This document shows positions 25,910 through 35,318 of a stretch of DNA of 64,000 nt, in pieces. The translations under genes were made by a program, and so were the position numbers. The number at the start of each line of letters is the position of its first letter. Position 1 is the first letter of the stretch. The stretch is from Leptolinea sp. UBA4782 (lineage in GTDB: Bacteria; Chloroflexota; Anaerolineae; Anaerolineales; Anaerolineaceae), in assembly GCA_002403095.1 (NCBI GenBank), contig DHHC01000003.1:1-64000 (forward strand), in the 5' to 3' direction. Below the pieces are notes generated by a model. The model saw only the letters and a program-made list of their open reading frames with translations, was not told where the DNA came from and made no database searches.

Positions 25910-26781
25910 TAGAGCACCTTGTTTTTGCTGCAGGGTTGATGCATTCCCCCTGCATAATCGGAGAACTGGAACAGGAACATGGAAAGCTGGGGAGACCGCA
26001 AGGCTTCATTGACCTCCCCGGCGGGGATATCGGTCATACGTTCAAACACGCGCTGGATGTTCTCCAGCCAGACGGAAGATTCCTTCTCAATAAATGCGTT
26101 GGATGGCCCGCGGCAGCCTACACACGGGTGCCCAGCCCGGGTGCAGATCGCCCTGCAGCCGCCCCGAGTGGAAGTTCCCACGCACAGGTAGCCCTGGTTG
26201 ATCAGGCAGATATCCGGCTGCGCTTCACCCGACTGGAACCCGGTCAGGTGTTTTGGGCGCATGTCGGTCAATTTGCGCCTGCCGCATTCACCGCAAACAA
26301 TCCCCGACGCTTTGAATTCCTGGTCTGGCTGCAGGGCTGCCATGAAAAGCTCCGGCGTGGGTGGACAGCCTGGCAGGTACAGGTCAACATCTACAAAGGC
26401 ATCCACGGGATGGGTTTTTGAAAGCATCTGCGGCAGGTGCAGCCTTCCGGATTGGGAAAGGAAGACTTCCCGCACCTCATCCCTGTCACCCAGGTTGGTA
26501 ACCCCGCCGGATATGGCGCAAGTGCCGACAGCGATAACCTTTTTGACATTCTTTGCTGCCCGCTGCAGGTGATACACATCTTCATTATTCCTAACACCGC
26601 CCGATACCAGCAGCACTTCAACATCATGCGGAACATGGTGGGTAGATATCACCAGAGGCATATACACCAGCCGGAATTTCTCCACCCATTCGCTGGCGTT
26701 CAGGAGCGAAACCTCGCAGCCAGCGCATCCCGAAAGCTGCAGGATGGCAAATTTGGGCAAACCTGATTCCGCATCACTCAT
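25909..26781 (-). CDS. [NiFe]-hydrogenase small subunit, group 3-like
   Basis: 290 residues, no Tat signal peptide, so cytoplasmic. The proximal-cluster motif is LSGCAGCEVSLL (Cys19, Cys22), with GTCAISGG and LPGCPPTPE supplying the other ligands. The C-terminal half has ICGECGRR-like VCGECGRRK and a run CVGTSTRGGCRAICTRAGHPCVGC, as in MvhG/FrhG and sulfhydrogenase delta subunits that hold two more iron-sulfur clusters. It is first in a two-gene operon with the large subunit. Confidence 0.88.
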   Translation of the reverse strand: MSDAESGLPKFAILQLSGCAGCEVSLLNASEWVEKFRLVYMPLVISTHHVPHDVEVLLVSGGVRNNEDVYHLQRAAKNVKKVIAVGTCAISGGVTNLGDRDEVREVFLSQSGRLHLPQMLSKTHPVDAFVDVDLYLPGCPPTPELFMAALQPDQEFKASGIVCGECGRRKLTDMRPKHLTGFQSGEAQPDICLINQGYLCVGTSTRGGCRAICTRAGHPCVGCRGPSNAFIEKESSVWLENIQRVFERMTDIPAGEVNEALRSPQLSMFLFQFSDYAGGMHQPCSKNKVL

Positions 26782-26952
26782 TTATAGCTCCTCAAACTCT
26801 TTTTACCGCGATTATGAACCTGCCCTTGCTGTCGTCTTTGGCTAAGAATGATTGTACACCAGCACAGCCGGCTATGTCTTACAGGCACTGGAAATCCAAA
26901 ACGTTTAATGTTTTAATATGGTTCGATACACACCGGTAGGAAAAGGAACAAA

Positions 26953-27411
26953 ATGGGTAACAAGAAAACTTCCGCAGTCCGCAAAAAATCCAATGCCATT
27001 CCCTGGCTTATCACAGGTATTATCCTTGTAATGGTAGCCCTGGGCGCTATTTTCACCCTGGATGGAAGTAAAACCCCCGAAGCCGTCAATGAAAACCCAC
27101 CATCTGTTGTATCGGGCGAAGAAGCCTACCAGTTACGCCAGGAAGGCGCTTTTATGCTGGATGTACGCCGGCTGGATGAATGGGAACAGGGCCACATTCC
27201 AGGAGCAACATTGATCACACTGGATGAGCTAAGCACCCGTTTAGACGAAGTCCCCCGGGACCAACCTGTCGTGGTGGTTTGCCGCAGCGGAAACCGCAGC
27301 GCGCAGGGCAGGGACATCCTGCTAGAGGCAGGATTCACGCAGGTAACCAGCATGGATGGCGGGATGATTAGCTGGCAGGCGCTGGAATACGAAACCATAA
27401 CGGGGAAATAA
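26953..27411 (+). CDS. membrane-anchored rhodanese domain protein
   Basis: 152 residues. A basic N-terminus and one transmembrane helix (IPWLITGIILVMVALGAIF) anchor a rhodanese domain outside the cell. The domain has LDVRRLDEWEQGHIPGA and the active loop CRSGNRSAQ (Cys about 115), so persulfide transfer is possible. Linker is short. The gene is alone; it lies between the hydrogenase operon (divergent) and the radical SAM gene (convergent). Confidence 0.87.
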   Translation: MGNKKTSAVRKKSNAIPWLITGIILVMVALGAIFTLDGSKTPEAVNENPPSVVSGEEAYQLRQEGAFMLDVRRLDEWEQGHIPGATLITLDELSTRLDEVPRDQPVVVVCRSGNRSAQGRDILLEAGFTQVTSMDGGMISWQALEYETITGK

Positions 27412-27423
27412 CAAGCCTGGCTG

Positions 27424-28674
27424 CTAAGGGCACTGGATGAATCCCTGTCCCCACAAACAGCCGCCGCAGGCTGGCTGTACATTTCCGAAACAATCTTCCA
27501 GGTTGTCATCAGCCATATAACAGCTGTTGCAGAATGTGCAGGGGGAAAAATCAAATTTCATCAACCGCTCCCGCAAAGCGACATATTCTGGATCATTCCA
27601 GATTTCCAGTAAGCTCGATTGGTTTATGTTGCCAACCGAATACGCCTGAGATTGACGGATATGATCATCAAGGTAGCTTTCGTGTGTATGTAGCAAATTG
27701 AGGCAAGGGCTTACCTCCCCGTCCCAGCGAACCGATAAGCTCCCCTTTTTGATGAATGGACAGGTATTGCTGCCCGCGTCCAGGCAGCGGCCGCCAATTT
27801 CCAGGTGAACTGGCATCTTGAATTCTTCTTGCAGCTGGGTGACAAGATACTCAGAAGGATCCAGCCTCGGAAGGGAAATCACAGGCGCCCAGGCTGAGGG
27901 ATGTAAATTGCCATCATTCATCGAGCGTGAATATAGTGTCTGGTCACGCAATTCTTCCGTATGGGGCAGGACATTGCTGACCGAAAACCTGTCCGCGCCC
28001 AGCCGCCGCCCAATCTGGATTACCTTTGCCAGGTCAGCCTGGTTGCGCTTCATGGCCACGAACGCTATCCCCAGGTTAGGGTGATATTTGCCGGCTTCCA
28101 TCCGCAATTCCATCAAATGATAGATGTTTTCAATCACCACTGGCAGGTTATCCCCCAGGCGGACATCTTCATAACTTTCACGGGTTGCCCCGTCAATCGA
28201 AACCCACACACGGTCGATCCCGATCTCTACCAGCCTGTGGGCTACATCTTTTGTCAGCAGGATGCCGTTGGTGATCATTTCCACAGTCGATCCCGAAGCT
28301 TTCGCCCTGGCAATCATTTCCACTGCGCCTTTATGCGCCAGTGGCTCGCCAAAACCACCAAAGAATATCTTCGGTGCAGGCTGAATGGCTTTGACCGATT
28401 CAAACAGCGCTGTAAATGTCTCTTTCTGCATGTCACCCATCGGCTCATGCCAGACATTTCTCATGCAGGTGCGGCAATCGAGGTTGCAGCGGTTGGTTAG
28501 CTCAATATACACTTCCGCCAGGCTGTTGGAGGACCGCTGGACAATAATCTCGTTTTCACCCTCATCGACGCGAATCAAAGAGCCGGGCGTGATACCCAAT
28601 TTGAGGATCAGGTCTTCCGGAAGGAGAACCTGGCCTTGTTCATTGGCTTGAATGCGGTATGTTTTTACAGCCAT
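27424..28674 (-). CDS. radical SAM/SPASM protein with N-terminal AbrB-like domain
   Basis: 416 residues. Residues 1-48 look like a SpoVT/AbrB swapped-hairpin (GQVLLPEDLILKLGITPGSLIRV). The radical SAM core starts with CNLDCRTC (Cys63, 67, 70), followed by FGGFGEPLAH and ITNGILL. The C-terminus has a SPASM-type cluster set (CPFIKKGSLSVRWDGEVSPCLN, then FSPCTFCNSCY and CGGCLWGQG). This resembles maturases associated with tungsten aldehyde oxidoreductases (ELTNRCNLDCRTCMRNVW), but no AOR gene is adjacent. Same strand as acr3 upstream, 95 bases away. Substrate unknown. Confidence 0.78.
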   Translation of the reverse strand: MAVKTYRIQANEQGQVLLPEDLILKLGITPGSLIRVDEGENEIIVQRSSNSLAEVYIELTNRCNLDCRTCMRNVWHEPMGDMQKETFTALFESVKAIQPAPKIFFGGFGEPLAHKGAVEMIARAKASGSTVEMITNGILLTKDVAHRLVEIGIDRVWVSIDGATRESYEDVRLGDNLPVVIENIYHLMELRMEAGKYHPNLGIAFVAMKRNQADLAKVIQIGRRLGADRFSVSNVLPHTEELRDQTLYSRSMNDGNLHPSAWAPVISLPRLDPSEYLVTQLQEEFKMPVHLEIGGRCLDAGSNTCPFIKKGSLSVRWDGEVSPCLNLLHTHESYLDDHIRQSQAYSVGNINQSSLLEIWNDPEYVALRERLMKFDFSPCTFCNSCYMADDNLEDCFGNVQPACGGCLWGQGFIQCP

Positions 28675-28769
28675 AAATTTATACAGTTTGGAAAATCACC
28701 TGCAAGATGAATTCTCCACTTCCAGTTTCTCAAATCATCCGGCCCGGCACAAGATCTGTTTTGGGGATT

Positions 28770-29837
28770 TTATTGCTGTTCCGTTTTTGTTATGCCAAAT
28801 AATTTTCTTTGCAGCCAGAAAGCAACATTGACGAGCCCGATCATCACCGGCACTTCCACCAGTGGACCTATCACAGCAGTGAAAGCTTCGCCGGAATTGA
28901 TGCCGAAGACAGCCACTGCCACTGCAATAGCTAGCTCAAAGTTGTTTGATGCTGCCGTAAAAGCAAGGGTGGTTGTCTTTTTAGCATCTGCCCCAACAAC
29001 CCTGCCCATCACAAAGCTAACCAGGAACATAACCACGAAGTAGATCAACAGCGGGATGGCGATCCGAACCACAGCCATCGGTATAGTTACGATCAGGTTG
29101 CCTTTTAGGCTGAACATGACAATAATGGTGAATAACAGCGCGATCAGGGTGATCGGGCTGATCTTCGGGATGAATTTTTGGTAATACCACCCTTTGCCTT
29201 TCAAGCGGGTGAGCACCTGGTTCGTGATAAAGCCGGCAACGAAGGGAATACCAAGGTATATGAATACACTTTTGGCAATCTCGCCAATCGTTATTGCCAC
29301 ACGGCTGCCCTGCAAACCAAACCAGGTAGGTAATATTGTAATAAATACATACGCATACACGCTGTAGAACAATACCTGGAATATGCTGTTGAATGCCACC
29401 AGCCCGGCAGCGTATTCAGTATCCCCCCTGGCCAGGTCATTCCAGACAATTACCATGGCAATGCAGCGTGCCAGGCCGATCATGATCAGCCCGACCATGT
29501 AAGGGGGATAATTGCGCAGGAAAATAATCGCCAGCAGGAACATCAGGATAGGTCCGATCACCCAGTTTTGGACCAGAGATAAGGCCAAGACTTTCCCATT
29601 GCGGAATACCTTCCCTAGCTGGTCATAATGCACTTTTGCCAGCGGCGGATACATCATCAGAATCAGGCCGATAGCAATAGGGATATTGGTTGTACCCACC
29701 GAAAAGGCCGTGTTAAAACTCTCAACCGCAGCAGGAAATAAGAAACCTATCGCAACTCCCAGCCCCATTGCCAGGAAAATCCATAATGTCAGAAAACGGT
29801 CAAGAAATGATAATCGGCGTGTAACTGGTTTTTCCAT
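28770..29837 (-). CDS. acr3: ACR3-family arsenite efflux transporter
   Basis: 355 residues, ten transmembrane helices. ACR3 landmarks: [18 protein letters not shown] with the essential Cys, [15 protein letters not shown] [12 protein letters not shown], and [18 protein letters not shown] with the paired NNFE. It exports As(III) using the proton-motive force. The ATG at 29837 follows GGAG by 6 bases; the apparent TTG start four codons upstream contains that ribosome site and is not used. It is 21 bases downstream of arsR, its regulator. Confidence 0.93.
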   Translation of the reverse strand: MEKPVTRRLSFLDRFLTLWIFLAMGLGVAIGFLFPAAVESFNTAFSVGTTNIPIAIGLILMMYPPLAKVHYDQLGKVFRNGKVLALSLVQNWVIGPILMFLLAIIFLRNYPPYMVGLIMIGLARCIAMVIVWNDLARGDTEYAAGLVAFNSIFQVLFYSVYAYVFITILPTWFGLQGSRVAITIGEIAKSVFIYLGIPFVAGFITNQVLTRLKGKGWYYQKFIPKISPITLIALLFTIIVMFSLKGNLIVTIPMAVVRIAIPLLIYFVVMFLVSFVMGRVVGADAKKTTTLAFTAASNNFELAIAVAVAVFGINSGEAFTAVIGPLVEVPVMIGLVNVAFWLQRKLFGITKTEQQ

Positions 29838-29858
29838 AGTGTTCTCCAAGAGTTGTAT

Positions 29859-30254
29859 TTAAGAGTCTGATGGCTTTTTGCATGCCAGCTTTCCTTCCCA
29901 TTCAGGATGGCATAGGGGGCAGGAACAGCCGGCTGCCGGCCTGGCCGAGAGGGACTTGAGCTTCTCATGTTCGAAACCTGCCACCCTGGCTGCCTGGCAG
30001 ACAACATCATACCAATCCAGCTGTACCAGGCGGTAATAAATATGCCGGCCTTCACGCTGGGTGCCTACCAGGCCTGCCTTGCGCAGCACAATCAGGTGCT
30101 GCGAGATGACCGCCTGTCGGATCCCGGTGACAGCCTCGATATGGCAGACACAAGCCCGGTCCTGTGCCAGGATCAAGACAATTAGAAGGCGGACGGGCTG
30201 CCCCAGGATGTGGAAAACTTCAGCCAGCAAGTCGGGAGAATTGGATATATTCAT
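29859..30254 (-). CDS. arsR: ArsR-family metalloid repressor (second copy)
   Basis: 131-residue winged-helix repressor with ACVCHIEAVTGIRQAVISQHL, the CVC metal site at the recognition helix, and a Cys-rich tail GCSCPLC like the one in the other ArsR (GCPCPKC). The two share the same build and probably overlapping operator sequences. ATG at 30254 lies inside the inverted repeat at 30247-30266, so the mRNA is probably leaderless and the repressor would block the start point itself. Operon: arsR-acr3. Confidence 0.9.
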   Translation of the reverse strand: MNISNSPDLLAEVFHILGQPVRLLIVLILAQDRACVCHIEAVTGIRQAVISQHLIVLRKAGLVGTQREGRHIYYRLVQLDWYDVVCQAARVAGFEHEKLKSLSARPAAGCSCPLCHPEWEGKLACKKPSDS

Positions 30255-30266
30255 CAATCTGAATGT
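30247..30266. promoter_or_regulatory. ArsR operator 3
   Basis: ATATTC-N8-GAATGT, one mismatch from the repeat at 22466 and 23193, overlapping the arsR start codon. Same 8-base spacing. Confidence 0.65.
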
Positions 30267-30442
30267 ATTATATACATACCTGCTTAGAAAGCAATATTTT
30301 TGTCAATGAATGCCTTTTCGATCCAGCAAATACACTTGAAGGGGATTCTATTAATTCCTTTCATCGATACAATCCGGCTTGATTAATGATCAATCCAACA
30401 GACTGGAGAGAAAAATTTGTGATAAAATACCCTCTGCATCAC

Positions 30443-30513
<71 letters not shown>

Positions 30514-30522
30514 CCTCTGCGA

Positions 30523-30553
30523 TAAGCACCCTGCACTTGTTTCAGGGTGCTTA
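30523..30553 (+). other. hairpin between tRNA-Gln and glnS
   Basis: A perfect 11-base-pair stem TAAGCACCCTG / CAGGGTGCTTA with a 9-base loop. No T-run follows, so it is not a clean terminator; it could end the tRNA transcript partially, protect a processed end or regulate glnS. Confidence 0.5.
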
Positions 30554-30576
30554 CGTTAGTACTTGGAGGTACGCTC

Positions 30577-32277
30577 ATGTCCCAGGAAGAAACCAGCGCC
30601 CCCGGGAATTTTATCCGGGATGCCATAGAAGAAGACCTGCGCAACGGCAGGTTTACCGAAGTTCATACCCGCTTTCCCCCTGAACCCAACGGCTACCTGC
30701 ATATCGGCCACGCCAAAGCGCTCACCATTGACTTTGGTATGGCTGAAACCTTTGGGGGCAAGTGCAACCTGCGCTTTGACGATACCAACCCGGTTAAAGA
30801 GGATGTGGAATTTGTGGATGCCATCAAAGAGGATATCCACTGGCTGGGGTTTGACTGGGATGACCGCGAGTATTATGCCTCCGATTATTTTGGACAGCTG
30901 TATGAATTTGCCGTCAGGCTGATCAAAAAAGGCAGAGCCTATGTGGATGACCTGTCTGCCGACCAGATCCGTGAATACCGCGGCACCCTGACCGAACCCG
31001 GTAAAGACAGCCCCTGGCGCAACCGCTCAGTTGAAGAGAACCTCGCCCTTTTTGAACGCATGAAGAAGGGTGAGTTTCCCGAGGGCGCCTGTGTCCTGCG
31101 GGCAAAAATTGACATGGCTTCCCCCAATATCAACATGCGCGACCCGGTCATGTACCGCATCATCCACAACCCGCTCCACCACCGCACAGGCAGCACCTGG
31201 TGCATTTATCCCATGTACGATTTCGCCCATGGCCAATCGGATTCCATTGAAGGCATCACCCATTCGCTCTGCGATCTGGCTTACGAAGACCACCGCCCCC
31301 TGTATGAATGGTTCATCAAGGAGCTGGAGATCTTCCCCACCCGCCAGATCGAGTTCGCCCGCCTGAACCTGACCTACACCATCCTCAGCAAACGCTACCT
31401 GAAACAACTGGTCGACCACGGCCATGTGCGCGGCTGGGATGATCCCCGTATGCCGACCCTGTGCGGCATGCGCCGGCGCGGGTACAGTGCATCGGCAGTG
31501 CGCAACTTCATCACCCAGATAGGTGTTGCCAAGAACGAGAATCTGATTGATATTGCCTTGCTCGAGTTCCTCGTCCGTGAAGACCTGAACAAAACAGCCT
31601 TGCGGGTGATGGGCGTCCTGAACCCGGTTAAGGTTGTCATCACTAATTACCCCGAAGGGCAGACCGAATTCCTCGAAGCGGTCAACAACCCTGAAGACCC
31701 CTCTGCCGGCACCCGTCCGGTGGAATTCAGCCGCGAGCTGTTTATCGACCAGGATGACTTCCGCGAAGAACCGCCACCAAAATACTTCCGCCTGGCACCC
31801 GGCAAAGAAGTCCGCCTGCGTTACGGGTACATCATCAAATGTGTGGATTACATCAAGGATCCGCACACCGGCGAATTGACAGAGATCCATTGCACCTATG
31901 ACACTGAAACCCGCGGCGGCTACGCTCCCGACGGGCGCAAGGTGCAGGGCACCATCCACTGGGTTTCAGCTGGTTCGGCAATTGATGCCGAGATCAGGAT
32001 GTATGATCGCCTGTTTTCTGTACCGGATCCCAACAAACCGGAGGAAGGCAAGACCTACCTGGATTACCTGAACCCGGATTCCCTGACCGTCCTGCAGCAT
32101 TGCAAACTTGAGGCCGGGCTGGAGAACGCAAAGCCAGGCACCCGCTACCAGTTTGAGCGCAAAGGGTTCTTCACAGTGGACCTGGACAGCACCCCTGCGA
32201 AACCGGTCTTCAACCTGACCGTGCCGCTGCGCGACAGCTGGGCAAAGATCGAAAGCGGGCAAAAAGCAGGCAAATAA
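30577..32277 (+). CDS. glnS: glutaminyl-tRNA synthetase
   Basis: 566 residues. Class I signature [12 protein letters not shown] (HIGH) and KMSKS-equivalent ILSKRYL. GlnRS-specific sequence [23 protein letters not shown], and the C-terminal beta-barrel anticodon domain ([26 protein letters not shown]). It attaches Gln to tRNA-Gln. GGAGG lies 7 bases before the ATG at 30577; an upstream in-frame ATG at 30547 is poorer. It follows the tRNA-Gln(CUG) gene directly. Confidence 0.97.
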   Translation: MSQEETSAPGNFIRDAIEEDLRNGRFTEVHTRFPPEPNGYLHIGHAKALTIDFGMAETFGGKCNLRFDDTNPVKEDVEFVDAIKEDIHWLGFDWDDREYYASDYFGQLYEFAVRLIKKGRAYVDDLSADQIREYRGTLTEPGKDSPWRNRSVEENLALFERMKKGEFPEGACVLRAKIDMASPNINMRDPVMYRIIHNPLHHRTGSTWCIYPMYDFAHGQSDSIEGITHSLCDLAYEDHRPLYEWFIKELEIFPTRQIEFARLNLTYTILSKRYLKQLVDHGHVRGWDDPRMPTLCGMRRRGYSASAVRNFITQIGVAKNENLIDIALLEFLVREDLNKTALRVMGVLNPVKVVITNYPEGQTEFLEAVNNPEDPSAGTRPVEFSRELFIDQDDFREEPPPKYFRLAPGKEVRLRYGYIIKCVDYIKDPHTGELTEIHCTYDTETRGGYAPDGRKVQGTIHWVSAGSAIDAEIRMYDRLFSVPDPNKPEEGKTYLDYLNPDSLTVLQHCKLEAGLENAKPGTRYQFERKGFFTVDLDSTPAKPVFNLTVPLRDSWAKIESGQKAGK

Positions 32278-32319
32278 TCATTTTTTTCTTGCTGCAATCA
32301 CTCTAGTTCCGTTGTAAGA

Positions 32320-33279
32320 ATGAAAAGTCAACTAAATATGATTAAATGTTGCCGGGATCACCTTTTAAAGCTGAAGGATCGTTTCAATAGTCAAATCCAT
32401 GAAAAGCGGTTCTTTTCAAAAGCTGCTTTTTGGGTAGCCATCTTCATAATCACATTTGCATTGGGGACACAACTCCCTGAAGGCTTTGATTGGGTTCATT
32501 ACTACAAACCTGGCATCCTGCACCCATTGTGGACACCCTGGTCAAAAGCAATAGTTAATGCCCTTTCCCCTTTTAGTTATGGTTTCGTTTTTGCGTTATC
32601 TGTTATTGGCATTGCAGCCAGAACAATTAAGTGTAATAAATCTCCTCTACCACTGATCCTGGTGTTCTTATCCCTGCCCACTCTCTGGGTCTTCTATATG
32701 GGTAATTTGGACGGTTTGATCTTGTTCGGAATGTTGATTATGCCGGTGGGAATCCCGCTCGTGCTCATGAAACCCCAACTGGCTGCATTCTCGTTACTTG
32801 CCAGTCGAAAATGGTTTATAGCAGGGATTATCTGGTTTGCGCTTTCGCTGGTCATCTGGGGTTTCTGGTTGGATCGGTTTTTTATTGTCACCTCATCCAG
32901 TTGGAAATCTGAGTGGATTCAGGATATAACACTATTTCCCTGGGGGATCTTGCTCGGACTGCCCTTGCTGTACTTTTCACGCGGTGACCAGGATCTGCTA
33001 ATGTCAGCAGGGTCATTTCTGACTCCACATCTATTCCCCTACCATTTCATTATTCTTATGCCGTCAATTGCACGAATGAAGCCTATTTGGATGATCATCA
33101 CATTTGTGATCTCCTGGACACCGCTATTGGCAAATTGGCTAGGACCTGAAGCATGGCATTTCGGAAATCTAATCGGTTTAAGTTGCTGGTTTGGAGTTTT
33201 TCTGAATAAAAAGAATCGAATACCAAAACCAATTCACCATATTAGTGATTTATTTAATGAAGGACAGGATGTTCATTAA
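32320..33279 (+). CDS. multi-pass membrane protein, possibly GT87/DUF2029-like
   Basis: 319 residues with seven or eight transmembrane helices and a basic cytoplasmic N-terminus. The stretch LDGLILFGMLIMPVGIPLVLMKPQLA recalls the KPQ block of DUF2029/GT87 polyprenol-dependent glycosyltransferases, but the acidic catalytic loop could not be confirmed. Codon use is visibly more AT-rich than that of its neighbours (many ATT, TTT, AAT), suggesting recent acquisition. Its stop overlaps the convergent ANT(6)-like gene by 4 bases. Confidence 0.5.
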   Translation: MKSQLNMIKCCRDHLLKLKDRFNSQIHEKRFFSKAAFWVAIFIITFALGTQLPEGFDWVHYYKPGILHPLWTPWSKAIVNALSPFSYGFVFALSVIGIAARTIKCNKSPLPLILVFLSLPTLWVFYMGNLDGLILFGMLIMPVGIPLVLMKPQLAAFSLLASRKWFIAGIIWFALSLVIWGFWLDRFFIVTSSSWKSEWIQDITLFPWGILLGLPLLYFSRGDQDLLMSAGSFLTPHLFPYHFIILMPSIARMKPIWMIITFVISWTPLLANWLGPEAWHFGNLIGLSCWFGVFLNKKNRIPKPIHHISDLFNEGQDVH

Positions 33280-34130
33280 CACTGATCAAGGACTCGAAAC
33301 TGATTGAGAAATCCAGAGACCTTTTCATCCTCCCTGAGGGGATAGGTGAACCCGCAACCATCCGCCACATCAACCGCGACTTTCCTGAACAACCTCCCCA
33401 TTGCTTCCAGTGCTTTCCAGTTTTCTTCGTAACCTGCCCCTGAGTAAGTTTGCAGCAGGTTCTCCCACAGGTCAGCCGGCAGGTACCTTTTAAAATACTT
33501 GCCGCATTTACCCGGGTTGACAGCGTACCCCGTCTGCAGGCCAATATACCAGGTGAGTATTTTCATCAACTCTTCCCGTATTACCTGGTCGAGCATGTAC
33601 TTCGCATACAGGATCTCTCCCCTGCGCAAGCCTTTTGCCGCATAAGGGCAGACCCACCAGAACTCGTTGCAGCAGTCATCAAATTCTTTCCGGGTTGGCG
33701 GTTTGGGAAGGTAAGATTTCTCCGAAGCAGGTTCAAGCATGGGGATAGCGCCATCCTTATCCAGCAGCACAACGCTCAGGCTGTCCTGGATGATGTCGCC
33801 AAATTTTTCTTTCGGGTACACCGTCAGGTCGATGCGGTTGCCATCCATGAATTGCATCAGGTAGGCATACCCAGCATGCGGTTCAGGCGCAGGTGAGTTC
33901 ATATCATCCGGCAGCTGCAGGATCATCCTCTCACCAAATACATCGATCCAACCCGGATCATGCCTGAAAGATTGCACATCTGTTACCAGGTAAACAATAT
34001 CAAAGTCCTGAAATGGATCCTTTTTCGCATTTGGATTGGCGCGAGACCCGTTCAATATGACTGCCCTGACCCTTTTGTCCTTCCATGCAACAAAAAGGAT
34101 CAGGTCCATCATTTCTGCTTCAGTCCGCAT
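33276..34130 (-). CDS. ANT(6)-like nucleotidyltransferase (AadE family)
   Basis: 284 residues matching the aminoglycoside 6-adenylyltransferase fold: nucleotidyltransferase core NGSRANPNAKKDPFQDFDIVYL (GSR...DxD), RIDLTVYPKE with the third carboxylate, then a helical C-terminus (EFWWVCPYAAKGLRRGEILYAKYMLD). In pathogens such enzymes inactivate streptomycin; environmental relatives are often uncharacterised, so resistance is not implied. The ATG at 34130 overlaps the GNAT stop by 11 bases, indicating co-expression. Confidence 0.82.
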   Translation of the reverse strand: MRTEAEMMDLILFVAWKDKRVRAVILNGSRANPNAKKDPFQDFDIVYLVTDVQSFRHDPGWIDVFGERMILQLPDDMNSPAPEPHAGYAYLMQFMDGNRIDLTVYPKEKFGDIIQDSLSVVLLDKDGAIPMLEPASEKSYLPKPPTRKEFDDCCNEFWWVCPYAAKGLRRGEILYAKYMLDQVIREELMKILTWYIGLQTGYAVNPGKCGKYFKRYLPADLWENLLQTYSGAGYEENWKALEAMGRLFRKVAVDVADGCGFTYPLREDEKVSGFLNQFRVLDQC

Positions 34131-35181
34131 ACAGCTCTTTTCTTTCTGCCAGGTATGCCTCCACTTTTTCCAGCGGGATCTGCCAGATAGGATTGCTGAT
34201 ATAAGGTTTGAAACCCAATTCATGGTTGATCTTTAACATGGCAGCGTTTGAGTCTGCGTTTTCTGTCCTGATAAATTTCACTTCAGGGCGTTCACGCAAG
34301 ACTTTATCAATCATGGCTGCTTTCAACCAGCGCCCCAGTCCTTTGTTGCGGTACTCCGGAAACACGCCGGTCATATCCTGGTAGAGGATTTCCGGGCGGC
34401 TGGGATTCCAGACAGTTTCGGTGAAACCGGCCATTTTCCCTGTAGACTTTTCGATCAGGTAGTACGTCCAGCGTTGGAAACCCCTGGCAAACAACTGATT
34501 TTCAACCTGGCGTACCTGTTCCCGGGTTAAGTGCATTTCTTCAACATCCAGGTTCTCAATTGGCGCCTGGTTTTCAAGCTCCCTCAATTCAAGGATCGCA
34601 TCCATCTGGTTCTCAGGATACAGCCCTTCCCACAAACCCAGGAAGAAATTGTCTTCATTTAAACATCCCCGTTCCAACCATGTTTCGACCAGGTGATGAT
34701 CCAGATCATCCAGTCGCATTTGGTTGAGATGACCCACCAGACCCTTCTCCCCACCGATCTTGTAAAGGAAGGATTCTCCGCTCGAAAGGTTCCCAATTGC
34801 TTCTATAATCAGCAGACGGCGATTCTCAGCTCTGGCAACTTCTGATATTCTCGCAAGCAGCCTGGTGCCAATCCCCTGCCGCCGGTATGGTTGGCGGACA
34901 TAGATTCCCATTTTAGCAATATGCTGGTTCTCCTCCGTCCTAGCAATATCTATATTCCCTGTCGCTATCATCTCCTGATGGTTCACATACCAGGCTGCCC
35001 AGGTAAATGCATCCTCAAAGTCGGGTATATTCTGGAGCGACTTCTTTGATTCTTCAAGGGAAATGGGCGGATCATCTGGTAGTATTTCTGCGCGGTTGGC
35101 ATTATTGATGCGGTTCAATGCCAGGTATTCATGCTCACTGGCTGAGCGCAGGTTGATCTCCTGTATCAAGATTTCTTCCAT
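34120..35181 (-). CDS. double-domain GNAT N-acetyltransferase
   Basis: 353 residues with two GNAT domains. The first carries the acetyl-CoA loop YVRQPYRRQGIGTRLL (about 95-110). The second has GVFPEYRNKGLGRWLKAA (about 275-292) and a NADSNAAMLKINHELGF tail. This build resembles mycothiol-synthase-like and antibiotic-type GNAT pairs. Acceptor unknown. Upstream of and overlapping the ANT(6)-like gene. Confidence 0.82.
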   Translation of the reverse strand: MEEILIQEINLRSASEHEYLALNRINNANRAEILPDDPPISLEESKKSLQNIPDFEDAFTWAAWYVNHQEMIATGNIDIARTEENQHIAKMGIYVRQPYRRQGIGTRLLARISEVARAENRRLLIIEAIGNLSSGESFLYKIGGEKGLVGHLNQMRLDDLDHHLVETWLERGCLNEDNFFLGLWEGLYPENQMDAILELRELENQAPIENLDVEEMHLTREQVRQVENQLFARGFQRWTYYLIEKSTGKMAGFTETVWNPSRPEILYQDMTGVFPEYRNKGLGRWLKAAMIDKVLRERPEVKFIRTENADSNAAMLKINHELGFKPYISNPIWQIPLEKVEAYLAERKELYAD

Positions 35182-35281
35182 GATTTCTCTTTCTTCAAAC
35201 TAGGTTGAATTCAGTGAGTCTGGGTCTGTTTTTCATTGTACTTACAGTGAAGCCCATTTTCAAGCATTTCCTTCTTGCACC

Positions 35282-35311
35282 TTGACAAGACAGTATACCG
35301 TTCGGTATACT
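35282..35311 (+). promoter_or_regulatory. TetR promoter with overlapping operator
   Basis: -35 TTGACA (35282-35287), 18-base spacer, -10 TATACT (35306-35311). The palindrome AGTATACCG-TT-CGGTATACT (35292-35311) fills the spacer and -10. The ATG is only 8 bases past the -10, so the transcript is probably leaderless and autorepressed. Confidence 0.82.
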
Positions 35312-35318
35312 TGGCTCC

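Noticed and set aside
31027..31959. 310-residue open frame on the minus strand
   Set aside because: Antisense shadow of glnS, with low-complexity composition.
33276..35181. Antibiotic resistance island
   Set aside because: ANT(6)-like and GNAT genes overlap, but there are no mobile-element genes; environmental relatives often have other roles.
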